A stretch of DNA of 64,000 nucleotides from Hyphomicrobiales bacterium (GTDB lineage: Bacteria > Pseudomonadota > Alphaproteobacteria > Rhizobiales > Rhizobiaceae): positions 362-64,361 of the forward strand of contig UCHV01000039.1 of assembly GCA_900472395.1 (NCBI GenBank). The letters are read 5' to 3'. Every line of letters starts with the position of its first letter. Position 1 is the first letter of the stretch. The notes below the pieces were generated by a model. It had not been told where the DNA came from and ran no database searches. It saw only the letters and a list, made by a program, of their open reading frames with translations. A program made the translations under genes and the position numbers. Of the stretch, positions 7,990 to 17,359 are shown in pieces.

Positions 7990-10053
7990 TTAGAGAATGT
8001 TGATCACGAGGTTGCCATGAGCGTCGACATGGAAGACGCCGCTTGGACCGACAACTGCGGTTGATTCACGTTGTTCAACGATGGCAGGTCCCTTGACCGC
8101 TTCGCCGGCCGGCAGCTTGTAGTGGTCGTAGACGGAGGTCTCGACGTAAGCGCCTGCCTCCTGGAAATAGACCTGCCGGCTGCCCTTCTTGGCATCGGCG
8201 ACCACGGTTTCGTGCGGACGCGTCACCTGATCCTTGTCACCGCTGGCGCGCAAACGCCAGGTAATGACTTCCAGCGGCGCAGCCACGGTGCGGCCGAACA
8301 ATTCGCGATAGAGCTTGAAGAAGGCATCACGCAGTTCCTGCAGGAACTGCTCCTCCGGCAGCGACCGGTCCGGCAGGACGACGGTGATTTCATGACCCTG
8401 ACCGACGTGGCGCATGTCCACCGTATAGCGGTTGGTAATGGTTTCCTTCGGAACGCCAGCGGCTGATACGACCTCGCCACCCTGAGCGGCCAAGTCGTCC
8501 AGCAGGGTATTCATGGCCTCGGTGTTCCAGGCATCGAGCGTCATCGGATGACTGGCGGACAGATCGACCGCAACTGGCGCGATCAGTAGGCCGATGGCGG
8601 AGCTGACCCCGGCGCCGGTCGGGCAAATTACGCGGGAGATCCCGAGCTTGCGGGCAATGCCATAGGCATGCACCGGGCCGGCGCCACCAAACGCCACCAT
8701 CGGCAGCGAGCGTGGATCGACACCAAGATCGGTGGCGTGCATGGCCGCAGCCTTGCTCATGGATTCGTTGACGAGATCGTGGATGCCCCAGGCGCAGCGT
8801 TCAACCGAAACGTCGAGGGAGGCCGCGAGCTTCGACATCGCCACGTTGGCGGCGTCCTTGGAAACCTTGAAGGAACCGCCGACGAAGGATTCCGTACCCA
8901 TGTAACCGAGCAGGATGTCTGCATCGGTGACCGTCGGATCGGTGCCGCCGCGCTGATAGGCGGCGGGGCCTGGCATAGCGCCAGCCGAATGCGGACCGAC
9001 ATCGAGAAGGCCCAGCGGGTTCTTGGCAGCGATGGAACCACCGCCTGCACCGATCTCGATCATCTGGATCGACTGGATCTTGAGCGGGAAGCCGGAGCCC
9101 TTGCGGAAGCGCTGATAATGCGCGACTTCGAGGTCCGTGCCGACGTTCGGCTCGCCGTCCGGGATCAGGCAAAGTTTTGCAGTCGTACCACCCATATCGA
9201 AGGACAGCACGCTGTTCTCACCGGCTGTGCGGCCGAATTCGGCGGCTGCAACGGCACCCGCGGCCGGGCCTGATTCAATCAGACGAACAGGCAGTTCGGC
9301 AGCGCGCTGGCTTGGCACGAGGCCACCGGAGGAGGTCATCCAGAGAACCTGACGGTCAATGCCCTTTCCCGCGAATTCCCGTTGGAGGTGCGCGACGTGG
9401 CCGGCCATTTGCGGCCGCGTATAAGCGTTGACGACCGTGGTGGAGGCGCGGTCGAATTCGCGCATTTCCGGGCAAACTTCGGAGGACAGCGATACGAATA
9501 TATCCGGGTTTTCTTCGCGAAGCAGAGCGGCGACGCGCTTTTCATGCTGCGGGTATTTGTAGGCATGCAGCAGGCAGACGGCAACGGAGCGAATGCCCTT
9601 TTCCTTGAGGCGACCGGCAATTTCGCGCACGGTATCTTCCTTCAGCTCGGTCATCACCGAACCGTCGGCAGCAATGCGTTCCTCGGCGCCAAAGCTGTTG
9701 GAGCGGCTGACCAGTGGATCGGGATATTTGATGTTCAGATCGTAGAGATCGTAGCGTCCCTCGTTACGGATACGCAGCATGTCCTGGAAGCCGTCGGAGG
9801 TGACAAAGCCCGTTTCGACGCCCTTGCGCTCAAGCACCGCGTTGGTAACGACGGTGGTGGCGCCAAGCACCTGCAGATTGTCGATGGAGATTGCCGCAGC
9901 GTGTTTTTCCAGCAGTTCGGAAACGCCCTGAACGACGGCTTCGGCCGGGTTCTTCGGCGTGCTGAGCACCTTGTGCAGGTGCAGCTCGCCGCTATCATCC
10001 AGGAGCGCGAAGTCGGTGAAAGTACCGCCAGTATCGAAAGCCAGTTTTGCCAT
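7990..10053 (-). CDS. hyuA: Hydantoinase A/oxoprolinase family subunit
   Basis: This is the ATP-binding HyuA-type subunit of 687 residues. It opens with AFDTGGTFTDFALLD, the actin-like phosphate-binding loop. A second signature, FDMGGTTAKL, lies near residue 290, and VAFGGAGPVHAYGIA near residue 450. The length is normal for the family. It is the first gene of the hyuA-hyuB-SDR-aldolase operon. A conserved regulatory element lies about 100 bases upstream, and a LysR gene is the next gene upstream on the same strand. Confidence 0.92.
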   Translation of the reverse strand: MAKLAFDTGGTFTDFALLDDSGELHLHKVLSTPKNPAEAVVQGVSELLEKHAAAISIDNLQVLGATTVVTNAVLERKGVETGFVTSDGFQDMLRIRNEGRYDLYDLNIKYPDPLVSRSNSFGAEERIAADGSVMTELKEDTVREIAGRLKEKGIRSVAVCLLHAYKYPQHEKRVAALLREENPDIFVSLSSEVCPEMREFDRASTTVVNAYTRPQMAGHVAHLQREFAGKGIDRQVLWMTSSGGLVPSQRAAELPVRLIESGPAAGAVAAAEFGRTAGENSVLSFDMGGTTAKLCLIPDGEPNVGTDLEVAHYQRFRKGSGFPLKIQSIQMIEIGAGGGSIAAKNPLGLLDVGPHSAGAMPGPAAYQRGGTDPTVTDADILLGYMGTESFVGGSFKVSKDAANVAMSKLAASLDVSVERCAWGIHDLVNESMSKAAAMHATDLGVDPRSLPMVAFGGAGPVHAYGIARKLGISRVICPTGAGVSSAIGLLIAPVAVDLSASHPMTLDAWNTEAMNTLLDDLAAQGGEVVSAAGVPKETITNRYTVDMRHVGQGHEITVVLPDRSLPEEQFLQELRDAFFKLYRELFGRTVAAPLEVITWRLRASGDKDQVTRPHETVVADAKKGSRQVYFQEAGAYVETSVYDHYKLPAGEAVKGPAIVEQRESTAVVGPSGVFHVDAHGNLVINIL

Positions 10054-10150
10054 TGTTTCCCTCGAAGCGACCTTGCAGCCTTTGACGCTGCTTTGCGGAC
10101 CTATCGTTCAGGTCCGTTTCTGATGAGAGGTTAGGAGAGACTGGCAGGCA

Positions 10151-10193
10151 TTGGCCAACACAACTACACTCTGCCGCTATAGGGTTTGCTTAT
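10151..10193 (-). promoter_or_regulatory. Shared LysR-type operator, copy 1 (before hyuA)
   Basis: This 43-base stretch recurs upstream of the LIV binding-protein gene at 17360-17402 with only five differences. It contains ATA-N9-TAT at 10179-10193, the pattern established for Nac-type LysR regulators. It lies 98 bases before the hyuA start. Such conservation in otherwise unrelated intergenic DNA strongly suggests a common operator. The adjacent LysR gene is the natural candidate to bind it. Confidence 0.7.
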
Positions 10194-10339
10194 GACAGTG
10201 CCAGCGTTCGAAAGGCGGATTGGCATCCGCGACAACAGTTCCGAGGATAAGGTTTGGCCCGTCGTTGCCAATGATCTGCCGGTGTGCGCAAGGCATGCAA
10301 TGTGGTCAGCATGGCTTTCACGCGAGAGTCGCGGTCAGG

Positions 10340-11278
10340 TCAAATCGCGCGAATGCCGGGATGATGTTCGCTTTGCATCTTGGCGACGATGTCGAGAAGA
10401 ACCGAGCGTGCCGCAAGTGCCGGTTCCGACAATGGAAGATGGTCGGAGGTACAGAGCGACACGGTCGCATCGATTACCGGCTTCGTGAGCGGATGCATTT
10501 GCGCGCCCTGAAAGCTCGTGGTTTCCAGAACCACAGAGGCGGGCAGGATAGTCGAACCCAGGCCGTCCAAAACGGCTGCGCTGAGGGCCGGAATGGACTC
10601 CAGCTCCGATATGACCTCGGGCTTTGCCCGCGCACGGCCAAGCGCATCATCGATCAATCGCCGCAGGAAATGAGATTTGCTCGGCAACAGCATTGGCATG
10701 CTGTCTAGAGCAGAGAGCGGCAACGCCCTGCCGGGCGCTTCCGGAAGCGTCATGCCCGCCGGCGAGACGAGATACATCTCTTCCCGGAACAAAGGCTGCA
10801 GCGTCACCCCTTTGATCGGCTCCGACGTGTAGATGAGTGCCATGTCCATCTTGCCGGTCATGATCAGCTCGCTCAGGATATGGCCGAAACTGTCATTGAT
10901 GTGGACGGTGATATCAGGAAACCGTGCTCTCATGGCCTTGATCAGCGGCAAAGACAACGCGCTTGAGGAGGAATAGGTTGCCAGACCTATCGAAACCCGG
11001 CCCGACAAGGACCGTGCGGACTGGTCGATATCGATCTGCGTCTGCTCGATCTGCTTTAGCATGATCTGCGCGTTTCGATAGAGAATAAGCCCGGCTTCCG
11101 TCGGGGTGATACCGACATTGCTGCGGATGAGAAGCTGGTGCTTGAAGTGCTGTTCCAGCGAGGCGATCTGCTGCGACAGCGCCGGCTGCGCGACACGAAG
11201 GATACTGGCGGCGCGCGAGACGCTACCGGTATCTATGATCTTGACGAAGCTCTTCAGTTTTTTGAAATCGACGCTCAT
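10340..11278 (-). CDS. LysR-family transcriptional regulator (Nac-like)
   Basis: This is a full-length 312-residue LysR-type regulator. The N-terminal winged helix reads FVKIIDTGSVSRAASILRVA followed by QPALSQQIASLE, closest in style to Nac and its relatives. An effector-binding domain follows. I start it at the ATG at 11278, which has GGGGAA immediately upstream, rather than at the 5'-extended frame. It sits between the aminotransferase gene and hyuA on the same strand, and two copies of a likely operator precede the flanking operons. It therefore probably controls both catabolism and uptake. Confidence 0.9.
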   Translation of the reverse strand: MSVDFKKLKSFVKIIDTGSVSRAASILRVAQPALSQQIASLEQHFKHQLLIRSNVGITPTEAGLILYRNAQIMLKQIEQTQIDIDQSARSLSGRVSIGLATYSSSSALSLPLIKAMRARFPDITVHINDSFGHILSELIMTGKMDMALIYTSEPIKGVTLQPLFREEMYLVSPAGMTLPEAPGRALPLSALDSMPMLLPSKSHFLRRLIDDALGRARAKPEVISELESIPALSAAVLDGLGSTILPASVVLETTSFQGAQMHPLTKPVIDATVSLCTSDHLPLSEPALAARSVLLDIVAKMQSEHHPGIRAI

Positions 11279-11280
11279 CG

Positions 11281-11303
11281 TTCCCCGCAGTTTTTGTGGG
11301 GAA
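11281..11303 (-). promoter_or_regulatory. Inverted repeat overlapping the LysR Shine-Dalgarno
   Basis: TTCCCC and GGGGAA form a perfect 6-bp stem around an 11-base loop directly before the LysR start. On the transcript the 3' arm is the ribosome binding site, so folding would hide it. It may tune LysR translation or act as a weak terminator after the aminotransferase gene. This is inference from the repeat alone. Confidence 0.35.
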
Positions 11304-11357
11304 GTTAAGCCGTGCCGAAGGGCGGAAGCAAGCCCTCCGGCATCCATTTATGGCGTA

Positions 11358-12566
11358 TCAGCCAAGAGCCTTCACCGCCTGCTCGATACGATCGCAGGCT
11401 TCCTTGATGACGTCCATCGAGGTTGCATAGGAAATGCGGAAATACGGAGAGAGACCGTATGCCGCCCCCTGCAGCGCCGCAACACCGACGCCATCGAGAA
11501 GGTAGAGAACGAATTCCAGATCGTTTTCAATGACCTTGCCGTCCGGTGTCTTCTTGCCGATCACGCCTGCGCAATTCGGGTAAAGATAAAACGCGCCATC
11601 AGGAACGTAGCAGGACAGACCGTCGATCGCGTTCAAACGTGCGCAGGCATAGTCGCGCCGTTCCTTGTAGACCTTGACGCTTTCGCCGATGAACGCCTGA
11701 TCGTTGGCAAGAGCGTGGGCAGCGGCTGCCTGGCTGATCGACGACGGGCAGGACGACATCTGCGACTGCAGCTTGTTGATCGCAGCAATCAGAGGTACCG
11801 GGCCGCCGGCGTAACCGATACGCCATCCGGTCATTGCGTAGGATTTCGACACGCCATTGGCCAGCAGAACGCGGTCCTTCAGGGCAGGCACAGCCGCGAC
11901 CAGCGTCGTCATCGGCTCGTCTCCGAACCAGACCTGATCGTAGATATCGTCACACAGGACCAGAACATGCGGATGACGCAGAAGAACTTCGCCGAGCGCT
12001 TCAAGTTCCTGGCGGCTATAAGCGGCACCGGTCGGGTTCGACGGTGCGTTGAGGATCAACCACAAGGTTTTGGGCGTGATCGCCTTTTCGAGCGCTTCCG
12101 GCGTCAGTTTGAACCCTGTTTCCTCAGGGCATGTCACGATGACCGGCTTGCCGTCGTTGGCGATGACCATGTCGGGATAGGAGACCCAATACGGTGCCGG
12201 AATGATGACTTCCACATCGTCTTCCACGCTTGCCATCAGCGCAAGGAACAGGATCTGCTTTGCACCGCCGCCGACGCAAATTTCGTTATCGGCATAGGTG
12301 ACGCCAAGGCGACGTTCAAAATCGCCGATGATCGCCTTTCTGAGCGCCGGCGTGCCGTTGACGGCCGTGTATTTTGTCTCGCCGCGATCGATCGCAGCAT
12401 GTGCCGCAGCCTTGACGCTTTCCGGCGTGTCGAAATCGGGCTCACCGACCGTCAGGTCCATGATGCTGCGGCCGGCGGCCTTCAGCTCGCGCGCCCGCGC
12501 CGAAGCGGCGGTGCTTGGCGACACCTTGATCTTGGACACACGTGATGCAGGCACGAAAGTGCTCAT
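11358..12566 (-). CDS. Class I/II PLP-dependent aminotransferase
   Basis: This 402-residue fold-type I aminotransferase resembles aspartate aminotransferases of the AspC/AatA Igamma group. NAPSNPTGAAY and CDDIYDQVWF carry the Asn and Asp-x-x-Tyr contacts. NGVSKSYAMTGWRIGY carries the PLP lysine near residue 240, and FRISYATS provides the substrate-carboxylate Arg near 380. It follows livF by 54 bases and is the last gene of the importer operon. A transaminase in an operon with an amino-acid-type importer points to uptake and deamination of an amino acid or derivative. Confidence 0.9.
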   Translation of the reverse strand: MSTFVPASRVSKIKVSPSTAASARARELKAAGRSIMDLTVGEPDFDTPESVKAAAHAAIDRGETKYTAVNGTPALRKAIIGDFERRLGVTYADNEICVGGGAKQILFLALMASVEDDVEVIIPAPYWVSYPDMVIANDGKPVIVTCPEETGFKLTPEALEKAITPKTLWLILNAPSNPTGAAYSRQELEALGEVLLRHPHVLVLCDDIYDQVWFGDEPMTTLVAAVPALKDRVLLANGVSKSYAMTGWRIGYAGGPVPLIAAINKLQSQMSSCPSSISQAAAAHALANDQAFIGESVKVYKERRDYACARLNAIDGLSCYVPDGAFYLYPNCAGVIGKKTPDGKVIENDLEFVLYLLDGVGVAALQGAAYGLSPYFRISYATSMDVIKEACDRIEQAVKALG

Positions 12567-12620
12567 CGAAGTTTCCTCACTTTATTGCTTCTTGACCCAA
12601 TGGTTTCGGATCGATGTTCG

Positions 12621-13364
12621 TCAGTGCACGGCTTCGAGTTCACCACGCATCTTGCCTGTCAGGAAAAGCTCGCCGAGTTCATCGTGACTGATGTCAGCCG
12701 GCTTGCCATCCCAGATAACCTTGCCGAGGCGCAGGATAACGGCACGCTGTGCCACCTCCATTGCCTTCTTGGTGTTCTGCTCCACGAGCAGAATAGTCAT
12801 GCCGTCGGCGTGAAGACGCAGCAGCTCATCGAACACGATGCCGATTGCGGCAGGCGAGAGACCGACAGACGGCTCGTCGACAAGAAGCACCTTGGGGCGC
12901 TGAAGAACGGCCATCGCCACTTCCAGCAACTGCTGCTCGCCACCGGACATGTTGCCGGCCAGGGTGGATCTGCGTGTCTTCAGTATGGGAAAGAGATCAT
13001 AGACATAGTCCCGATCGGCCTTCACCTTCGCATCGCGGATCGTATAGGCCGCCATCTGCAGGTTTTCATCGACGGTCATGACCGGAAAATTGCACCGTCC
13101 CTGCGGCACGAAAGAGATGCCTTCGCCGAGGATCGCTTTCGACTTGAAGCTGGCAATGTTCTTTTCGCGCCAGCCGATGCTGCCTTCCTTGACGGTGGTC
13201 ATGCCGTAAAGCGTTTTGAGAAGGGTAGACTTGCCTGCGCCGTTCGGCCCCATCAGGGCGACGAACTCACCGGCCGGAATATGCAGATCCACACCATTGA
13301 GGATATCGAGGTTGCCGTATCCCGCGCGCAGGCCCTTGATGGAAATGTTGCTGTTAGCCGCCAA
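12621..13364 (-). CDS. livF: LIV-type ABC transporter ATP-binding protein (LivF)
   Basis: This is the second ATPase of a branched-chain-amino-acid-type importer, 247 residues long. Walker A is GPNGAGKST near residue 38, the ABC signature is MSGGEQQLLEVAMAV near 140, and Walker B is VLLVDEPSVGLSP. It overlaps the end of livG by 11 bases, which implies translational coupling. It acts on the cytoplasmic side with LivG to drive the LivHM channel. Confidence 0.92.
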   Translation of the reverse strand: MAANSNISIKGLRAGYGNLDILNGVDLHIPAGEFVALMGPNGAGKSTLLKTLYGMTTVKEGSIGWREKNIASFKSKAILGEGISFVPQGRCNFPVMTVDENLQMAAYTIRDAKVKADRDYVYDLFPILKTRRSTLAGNMSGGEQQLLEVAMAVLQRPKVLLVDEPSVGLSPAAIGIVFDELLRLHADGMTILLVEQNTKKAMEVAQRAVILRLGKVIWDGKPADISHDELGELFLTGKMRGELEAVH

Positions 13365-14127
13365 GATAGGCCTCCCTCACACGCTGGTCCTGAATGATGT
13401 CCTGCGGCAGTCCCTCGACGAGCTTTGAGCCCTGGTCGAGAACAACAACACGCTGGCATATGCTGGTGACGACATCGATGTTGTGTTCGATCACCAGGAA
13501 GCTGACGCCAAGCGACTTGTTGGCATACTGGATGGTTTCCACCACGCGCTCGATGATCTTGGGGTTGATGCCCGCCATCGGTTCGTCGAGCAGAATGATT
13601 TTCGGCTCCGGCATCAGCATGGACGCGAACTGGATCAGCTTCTGCTGGCCCCCTGATAGGTTTCCTGCCTGCTGGTGACGCACATCCCACAGGCCCGCCA
13701 TCTTGATCAGCTCACGGGCTCTTTCCCGCAAGCCGTTGATGCGGCTGCGCGACAGTCTGCCGAGGCCGAAAGTCGAGGCAAGCGACGGAAAGGTGAACAT
13801 CTGCCCTGCGATGATGAGGTTTTCCTCGACATCCAGCGCCTTGAACGTCACCGTATTCTGGAACGACCGTAACATACGGCCCTCACGGGCAATGCGGTTG
13901 AGCGACCAGCCGGTGATGTCTTGGCCGTCAAGGACGACCTTGCCGGCGCTGGGCTGGGCCAGTCCCGTCGTGCAGTCGAAGAAGGTCGACTTTCCGGAAC
14001 CGTTCGGCCCGATCAGGCCCGCGATTTCACCGCGGTTGACATGCATGCTGACGTCGTTGACGGCACGCACGGCACCATAGAACTTGCTGAGGTTCTGGAT
14101 ATCCAGAATGGGAAGATGCGAAGTCAT
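13354..14127 (-). CDS. livG: LIV-type ABC transporter ATP-binding protein (LivG)
   Basis: The 257-residue ATPase starts at the ATG at 14127, which has GGAGG upstream and overlaps the livM stop by 4 bases. A much longer frame upstream is only a shadow of livM and livH. Walker A is GPNGSGKST near residue 40, the signature is LSGGQQKLIQFASML, and Walker B is IILLDEPMAGINP. The usual LivG-specific insertion after the Q-loop is present. Confidence 0.92.
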   Translation of the reverse strand: MTSHLPILDIQNLSKFYGAVRAVNDVSMHVNRGEIAGLIGPNGSGKSTFFDCTTGLAQPSAGKVVLDGQDITGWSLNRIAREGRMLRSFQNTVTFKALDVEENLIIAGQMFTFPSLASTFGLGRLSRSRINGLRERARELIKMAGLWDVRHQQAGNLSGGQQKLIQFASMLMPEPKIILLDEPMAGINPKIIERVVETIQYANKSLGVSFLVIEHNIDVVTSICQRVVVLDQGSKLVEGLPQDIIQDQRVREAYLGG

Positions 14128-15110
14128 TTCGAACCTCCGATGGCGTTCCAGAAGCGGTTGATCAACGGTGCAAGGCCTTTCTTGAACCAAAAGACGAGCA
14201 CGAGAAGGCAGAAGCCGTAGGCAATCATTCGCAGTTCCGGCGCAACACGGAGGGCCTCTGTCAGTCCGACGAAAAGCAGGCTTCCAAGCACGGTGCCGGA
14301 GATCATGCCCGCGCCGCCGCCCAGCACGATGATGAGCATGGTGGTCGAATAATACATCTGGAAGGTCAGCGGGCTGACGACCGTGAGATAGTGCGCATAA
14401 AGGCAGCCGCCGACGCCGGCGAATGCGGCGCTGAGCATGAAGACGATCAGCTTGTAGCGCCAGGTCGGCACGCCGAGCGATTCCGCCAGCGTTTCGTTTT
14501 CGCGGATGGCCACCATGTTGCGTCCTGCCGGCGAACGAACGAGAGCCCAGGCAATCAACGTTCCGATCACGCAGACCGCCAGCGCGAGATAATAGAAGCT
14601 GGTCGTGCCGCTGATCGCGAACGAAAGCGGTCCGAGCTCGAAATACGGTTTCGGAATACCCGAAAGCCCCATGTCGCCACGTGTCAACGAAATCCAGTTC
14701 TTGGAAATCGCCTGGCCGATGATGACGAAGCCAAGCGTACACATGACGAAGGATGTCGAACGTAGCCGCAGCGCCGGAATGCCGAGCGGAAGCGCTATGG
14801 CGCCCGAAACAAGACCCGCCGCAATCAGGTTGACATAGAATGGAGTATTTAAATGCACGGCAAGGAGACCGGCCGTGTAGGCGCCGATACCGAAGAAGGC
14901 GGCCTGTGCCAGCGACAGGAGGCCGGTATAACCGACGAGCAGGTTGAGCCCGTGAGCCGGCAGCATGAAGATCAGCGCGATGATCAGCGAGTGGGTGACG
15001 TAACGCGTGCCGATCAAGGGTGCGGCGAGCGCGACGACAATCAGGACGGCGGCGAGCGGTATGCGCAGATCGCGGCGGCGTGCCTGTGGAGCAGTGTCCG
15101 TGAGAGACAT
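14124..15110 (-). CDS. livM: LIV-type ABC transporter permease (LivM)
   Basis: This is an inner-membrane permease of 328 residues with about nine hydrophobic segments. It contains the LivM landmarks GLNLLVGYTGLLSLAQAAFF near residue 55 and SPAGRNMVAIRENETLAESLG, the cytoplasmic coupling loop, near 205. It overlaps livG by 4 bases and follows livH by about 40 bases. With LivH it forms the translocation pore. Confidence 0.92.
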   Translation of the reverse strand: MSLTDTAPQARRRDLRIPLAAVLIVVALAAPLIGTRYVTHSLIIALIFMLPAHGLNLLVGYTGLLSLAQAAFFGIGAYTAGLLAVHLNTPFYVNLIAAGLVSGAIALPLGIPALRLRSTSFVMCTLGFVIIGQAISKNWISLTRGDMGLSGIPKPYFELGPLSFAISGTTSFYYLALAVCVIGTLIAWALVRSPAGRNMVAIRENETLAESLGVPTWRYKLIVFMLSAAFAGVGGCLYAHYLTVVSPLTFQMYYSTTMLIIVLGGGAGMISGTVLGSLLFVGLTEALRVAPELRMIAYGFCLLVLVFWFKKGLAPLINRFWNAIGGSK

Positions 15111-15152
15111 ATCGGGTCCTCAGTGTTCGAGAAGGTTCGGCGGGCGCGGCTC

Positions 15153-16025
15153 TTAGAAGCGCGCCTGCGTCGAAAACAAGCCGTGGGGCCGCCACATCAG
15201 CATCAGGATGAGTGTTGCAAAGCCGACCGTGTCGCGGAACTGCAGGCCGATATAGGTGGCGACAAGGCTTTCGGCGATGCCAAGGATCATGGCCGCATAG
15301 AACGTGCCGCGTACATTTCCAAGGCCACCCATGATGATGATCGGCAACGTCTTGAAGGTGATGAGTTCCCCCATGCCACCATAGACACTGACATTCACCG
15401 GTGCCGTCAGGACACCTGACAGGGACGCAAGAGCAGCACCCAGGACGAAGGTGCGCAAAACCACCTGAGGCACATCGATGCCGACCACGCCACAGCACTG
15501 GATGTTCTGCGACACCGCACGCATGGCCATGCCCAGACGGCTGTACGTCACCATCAGTTCCAGACCGATAAAGACGAGAAGGCAGACGACGAGAATGATG
15601 ATGCGCTGCTGTGCCAGAGAGAAGCCGAGGATGGAAACCGGCTCGATATATCCGCCGGCGAAGAATTTGTAGCCGCCACCGAAGACGAAGATGACGGTGT
15701 TCTGCAGGATGAGCGCGATGCCGAGCGTGGCAAGCACGCCGGACTCCGCCGGCGCGCCAACCATTCTGCGCATCACGAGCTGGCCAACCACATAGGCGAC
15801 AACAGTCGTCGACAGGACCGCGACGACAATCGAGGCTTCATAGGAAAGGCCGAGATAGTCGATGGCAAACCATGCTCCGAAAGTCCCAAGCATGTAATAT
15901 TCGCCGTGAGCAAAGTTGATTGCCCGCAGCACGCCGAAGATCATCGTCATGCCGACGGCGACGATTGCATAGACGGAACCGGTGACGATGCCGTTTATGA
16001 CCTGCTCGATGATTGTCGAGAACAT
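15153..16025 (-). CDS. livH: LIV-type ABC transporter permease (LivH)
   Basis: This is a 290-residue inner-membrane permease. I start it at MFSTIIEQVINGI, after a GAGGGAAA stretch. NFAHGEYYMLGTFGA near residue 40 and the coupling loop YSRLGMAMRAVSQN near 190 are LivH signatures. It begins 22 bases after the binding-protein gene. Several possible longer starts upstream have no ribosome binding site. Confidence 0.92.
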   Translation of the reverse strand: MFSTIIEQVINGIVTGSVYAIVAVGMTMIFGVLRAINFAHGEYYMLGTFGAWFAIDYLGLSYEASIVVAVLSTTVVAYVVGQLVMRRMVGAPAESGVLATLGIALILQNTVIFVFGGGYKFFAGGYIEPVSILGFSLAQQRIIILVVCLLVFIGLELMVTYSRLGMAMRAVSQNIQCCGVVGIDVPQVVLRTFVLGAALASLSGVLTAPVNVSVYGGMGELITFKTLPIIIMGGLGNVRGTFYAAMILGIAESLVATYIGLQFRDTVGFATLILMLMWRPHGLFSTQARF

Positions 16026-16047
16026 GGCTGTTTCCCTCGCCCGTCTA

Positions 16048-17238
16048 TCAGTTGGCCGGGTACTGGATTTCTGCCGTGTAGGCACCCTTGATACTCGGCT
16101 TGCCGTCCTCGATCTGCAGCAGGATCATCGGCAACCGAGCCTGGTTGTGATCGTCGAAAGTGACTTCGCCAACAGGGCTCGTGTACTTGATCTTAGACAA
16201 TGCCTCTCGGACCTTGTTCTTGTCGGAAGTCCCGGCTTCCTTTATCGCCTGAGCGAGAAGGTTGACTGTATCCCAGTGTACGTAAGCGTGATTGTTCGGC
16301 GCTTCCTTGTAGGTCGTCGTGAACTTCTCGACGAATGCCTTGCTGGCCGGGCTGTCATACTGCGGCAGCCACGCGGCGGCTTCGACAGCACCTTCCATCG
16401 CCTTGGGTGCAGATTTGATGGTCTTTTCGGTGTTGAATTCTCCATTGCCGATCAGAACGACCTTGCCGGCCAGGCCGAGCTCGAGCATCTGACGCGCAAC
16501 GATCGGCGTTGTGTCAGCCAGACCGTACATGATGATAGCCTGCGCACCATTGTCGCGGATTTTGGCGAGAACGCTGCGGAAATCGACTTCGCCTTCCTTG
16601 TAGTAGTCTTCACTGAGGATTTCGCCCTTGAAATCAGGAAGATACTTCTTGGTGAATGTGATCGCCGAGCGACCATAGTCGCTGTCGACCGAAAGCACGG
16701 AAAATTTGGTGAAGCCACGCTGTTCGGCTGCGTATTTGGCGACAACCAGCGCGCGGTTTTCGTCCGTCGGATAGTTACGGTAGGTCCATTTGAACCCACC
16801 CACACCAGCCTGATAGGTAATCTTGGGGTTGGAGGATGCTGCGTTGAGCAGAAGAACCTCCGCATCTTCTGCTACCGGCTGCATGGCCAGAGTGACGGAG
16901 CTCGAGACGTCGCCGATGATGAAGTCGACGCCATCCTGATCGATCAGGCGGCGCGTTGCCGAGACACCTTCAACCGGCGTGCCTTGGCTATCGGCGTTGA
17001 AAAGTTCGATCTTTTGTCCGTTGATGCCACCGGCATCATTGATTTCTTTCACTGCCAGCTCTGCACCATGCATCGAAAAGCCGCCATATCGGGCGTTCGG
17101 TCCGCTCATCGGAGCCACAATACCCAGTTTTATTGTGTCTGCAGCGTAAGCCCGAGCCGTCAGGGAAGGCGCGACGCCCGCGATCGATAGAATCGCTGTG
17201 GAGATGCAAAGCATTCTGCGAGTAAGTGTCTGTGTCAT
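16048..17238 (-). CDS. LIV-type periplasmic substrate-binding protein
   Basis: The 396-residue product begins with a Sec signal peptide (cleavage likely after AYA near residue 33). It continues as a type I periplasmic binding protein of the Leu/Ile/Val or amide-binding class (IKLGIVAPMSGPNARYGG, then ELAVKEINDAGG). It is the first gene of the importer operon and has the conserved 43-base element about 120 bases upstream. Proteins of this class also bind urea, amides and aromatic acids, so the ligand need not be a branched-chain amino acid. The aminotransferase and hyu genes suggest an amide or lactam. Confidence 0.9.
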   Translation of the reverse strand: MTQTLTRRMLCISTAILSIAGVAPSLTARAYAADTIKLGIVAPMSGPNARYGGFSMHGAELAVKEINDAGGINGQKIELFNADSQGTPVEGVSATRRLIDQDGVDFIIGDVSSSVTLAMQPVAEDAEVLLLNAASSNPKITYQAGVGGFKWTYRNYPTDENRALVVAKYAAEQRGFTKFSVLSVDSDYGRSAITFTKKYLPDFKGEILSEDYYKEGEVDFRSVLAKIRDNGAQAIIMYGLADTTPIVARQMLELGLAGKVVLIGNGEFNTEKTIKSAPKAMEGAVEAAAWLPQYDSPASKAFVEKFTTTYKEAPNNHAYVHWDTVNLLAQAIKEAGTSDKNKVREALSKIKYTSPVGEVTFDDHNQARLPMILLQIEDGKPSIKGAYTAEIQYPAN

Positions 17239-17359
17239 GTTCCCACTCCGTTTCGGGTGACCGTGCCAGCTTATGCTGATCACGCAAACGCCGCTTAAGC
17301 GGTTCTTGTTGGCCCGTCTCAGCGGACCTTCTGGGCAGAGTAGGTGCATGCGGAGCTTC

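Noticed and set aside
5566..8064. An 832-codon plus-strand open frame opposite hyuB, SDR and part of hyuA
   Set aside because: It is the antisense shadow of GC-rich genes with clear families on the minus strand. Its composition is unlike a protein, and it has no domain.
11106..12545. A 479-codon plus-strand frame opposite the aminotransferase gene
   Set aside because: It is a shadow of a well-supported minus-strand gene, rich in Arg/His/Gln and without recognisable motifs.
14128..15498. The N-terminal 457 codons of a 714-codon frame ending with livG
   Set aside because: This part lies out of frame over livM and livH, which are intact. The livG gene itself begins at the ATG at 14127 with its own ribosome binding site.
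15982..17190. A 402-codon plus-strand frame opposite the LIV binding-protein gene
   Set aside because: It is an antisense shadow. The minus-strand product has a signal peptide and a full binding-protein fold.
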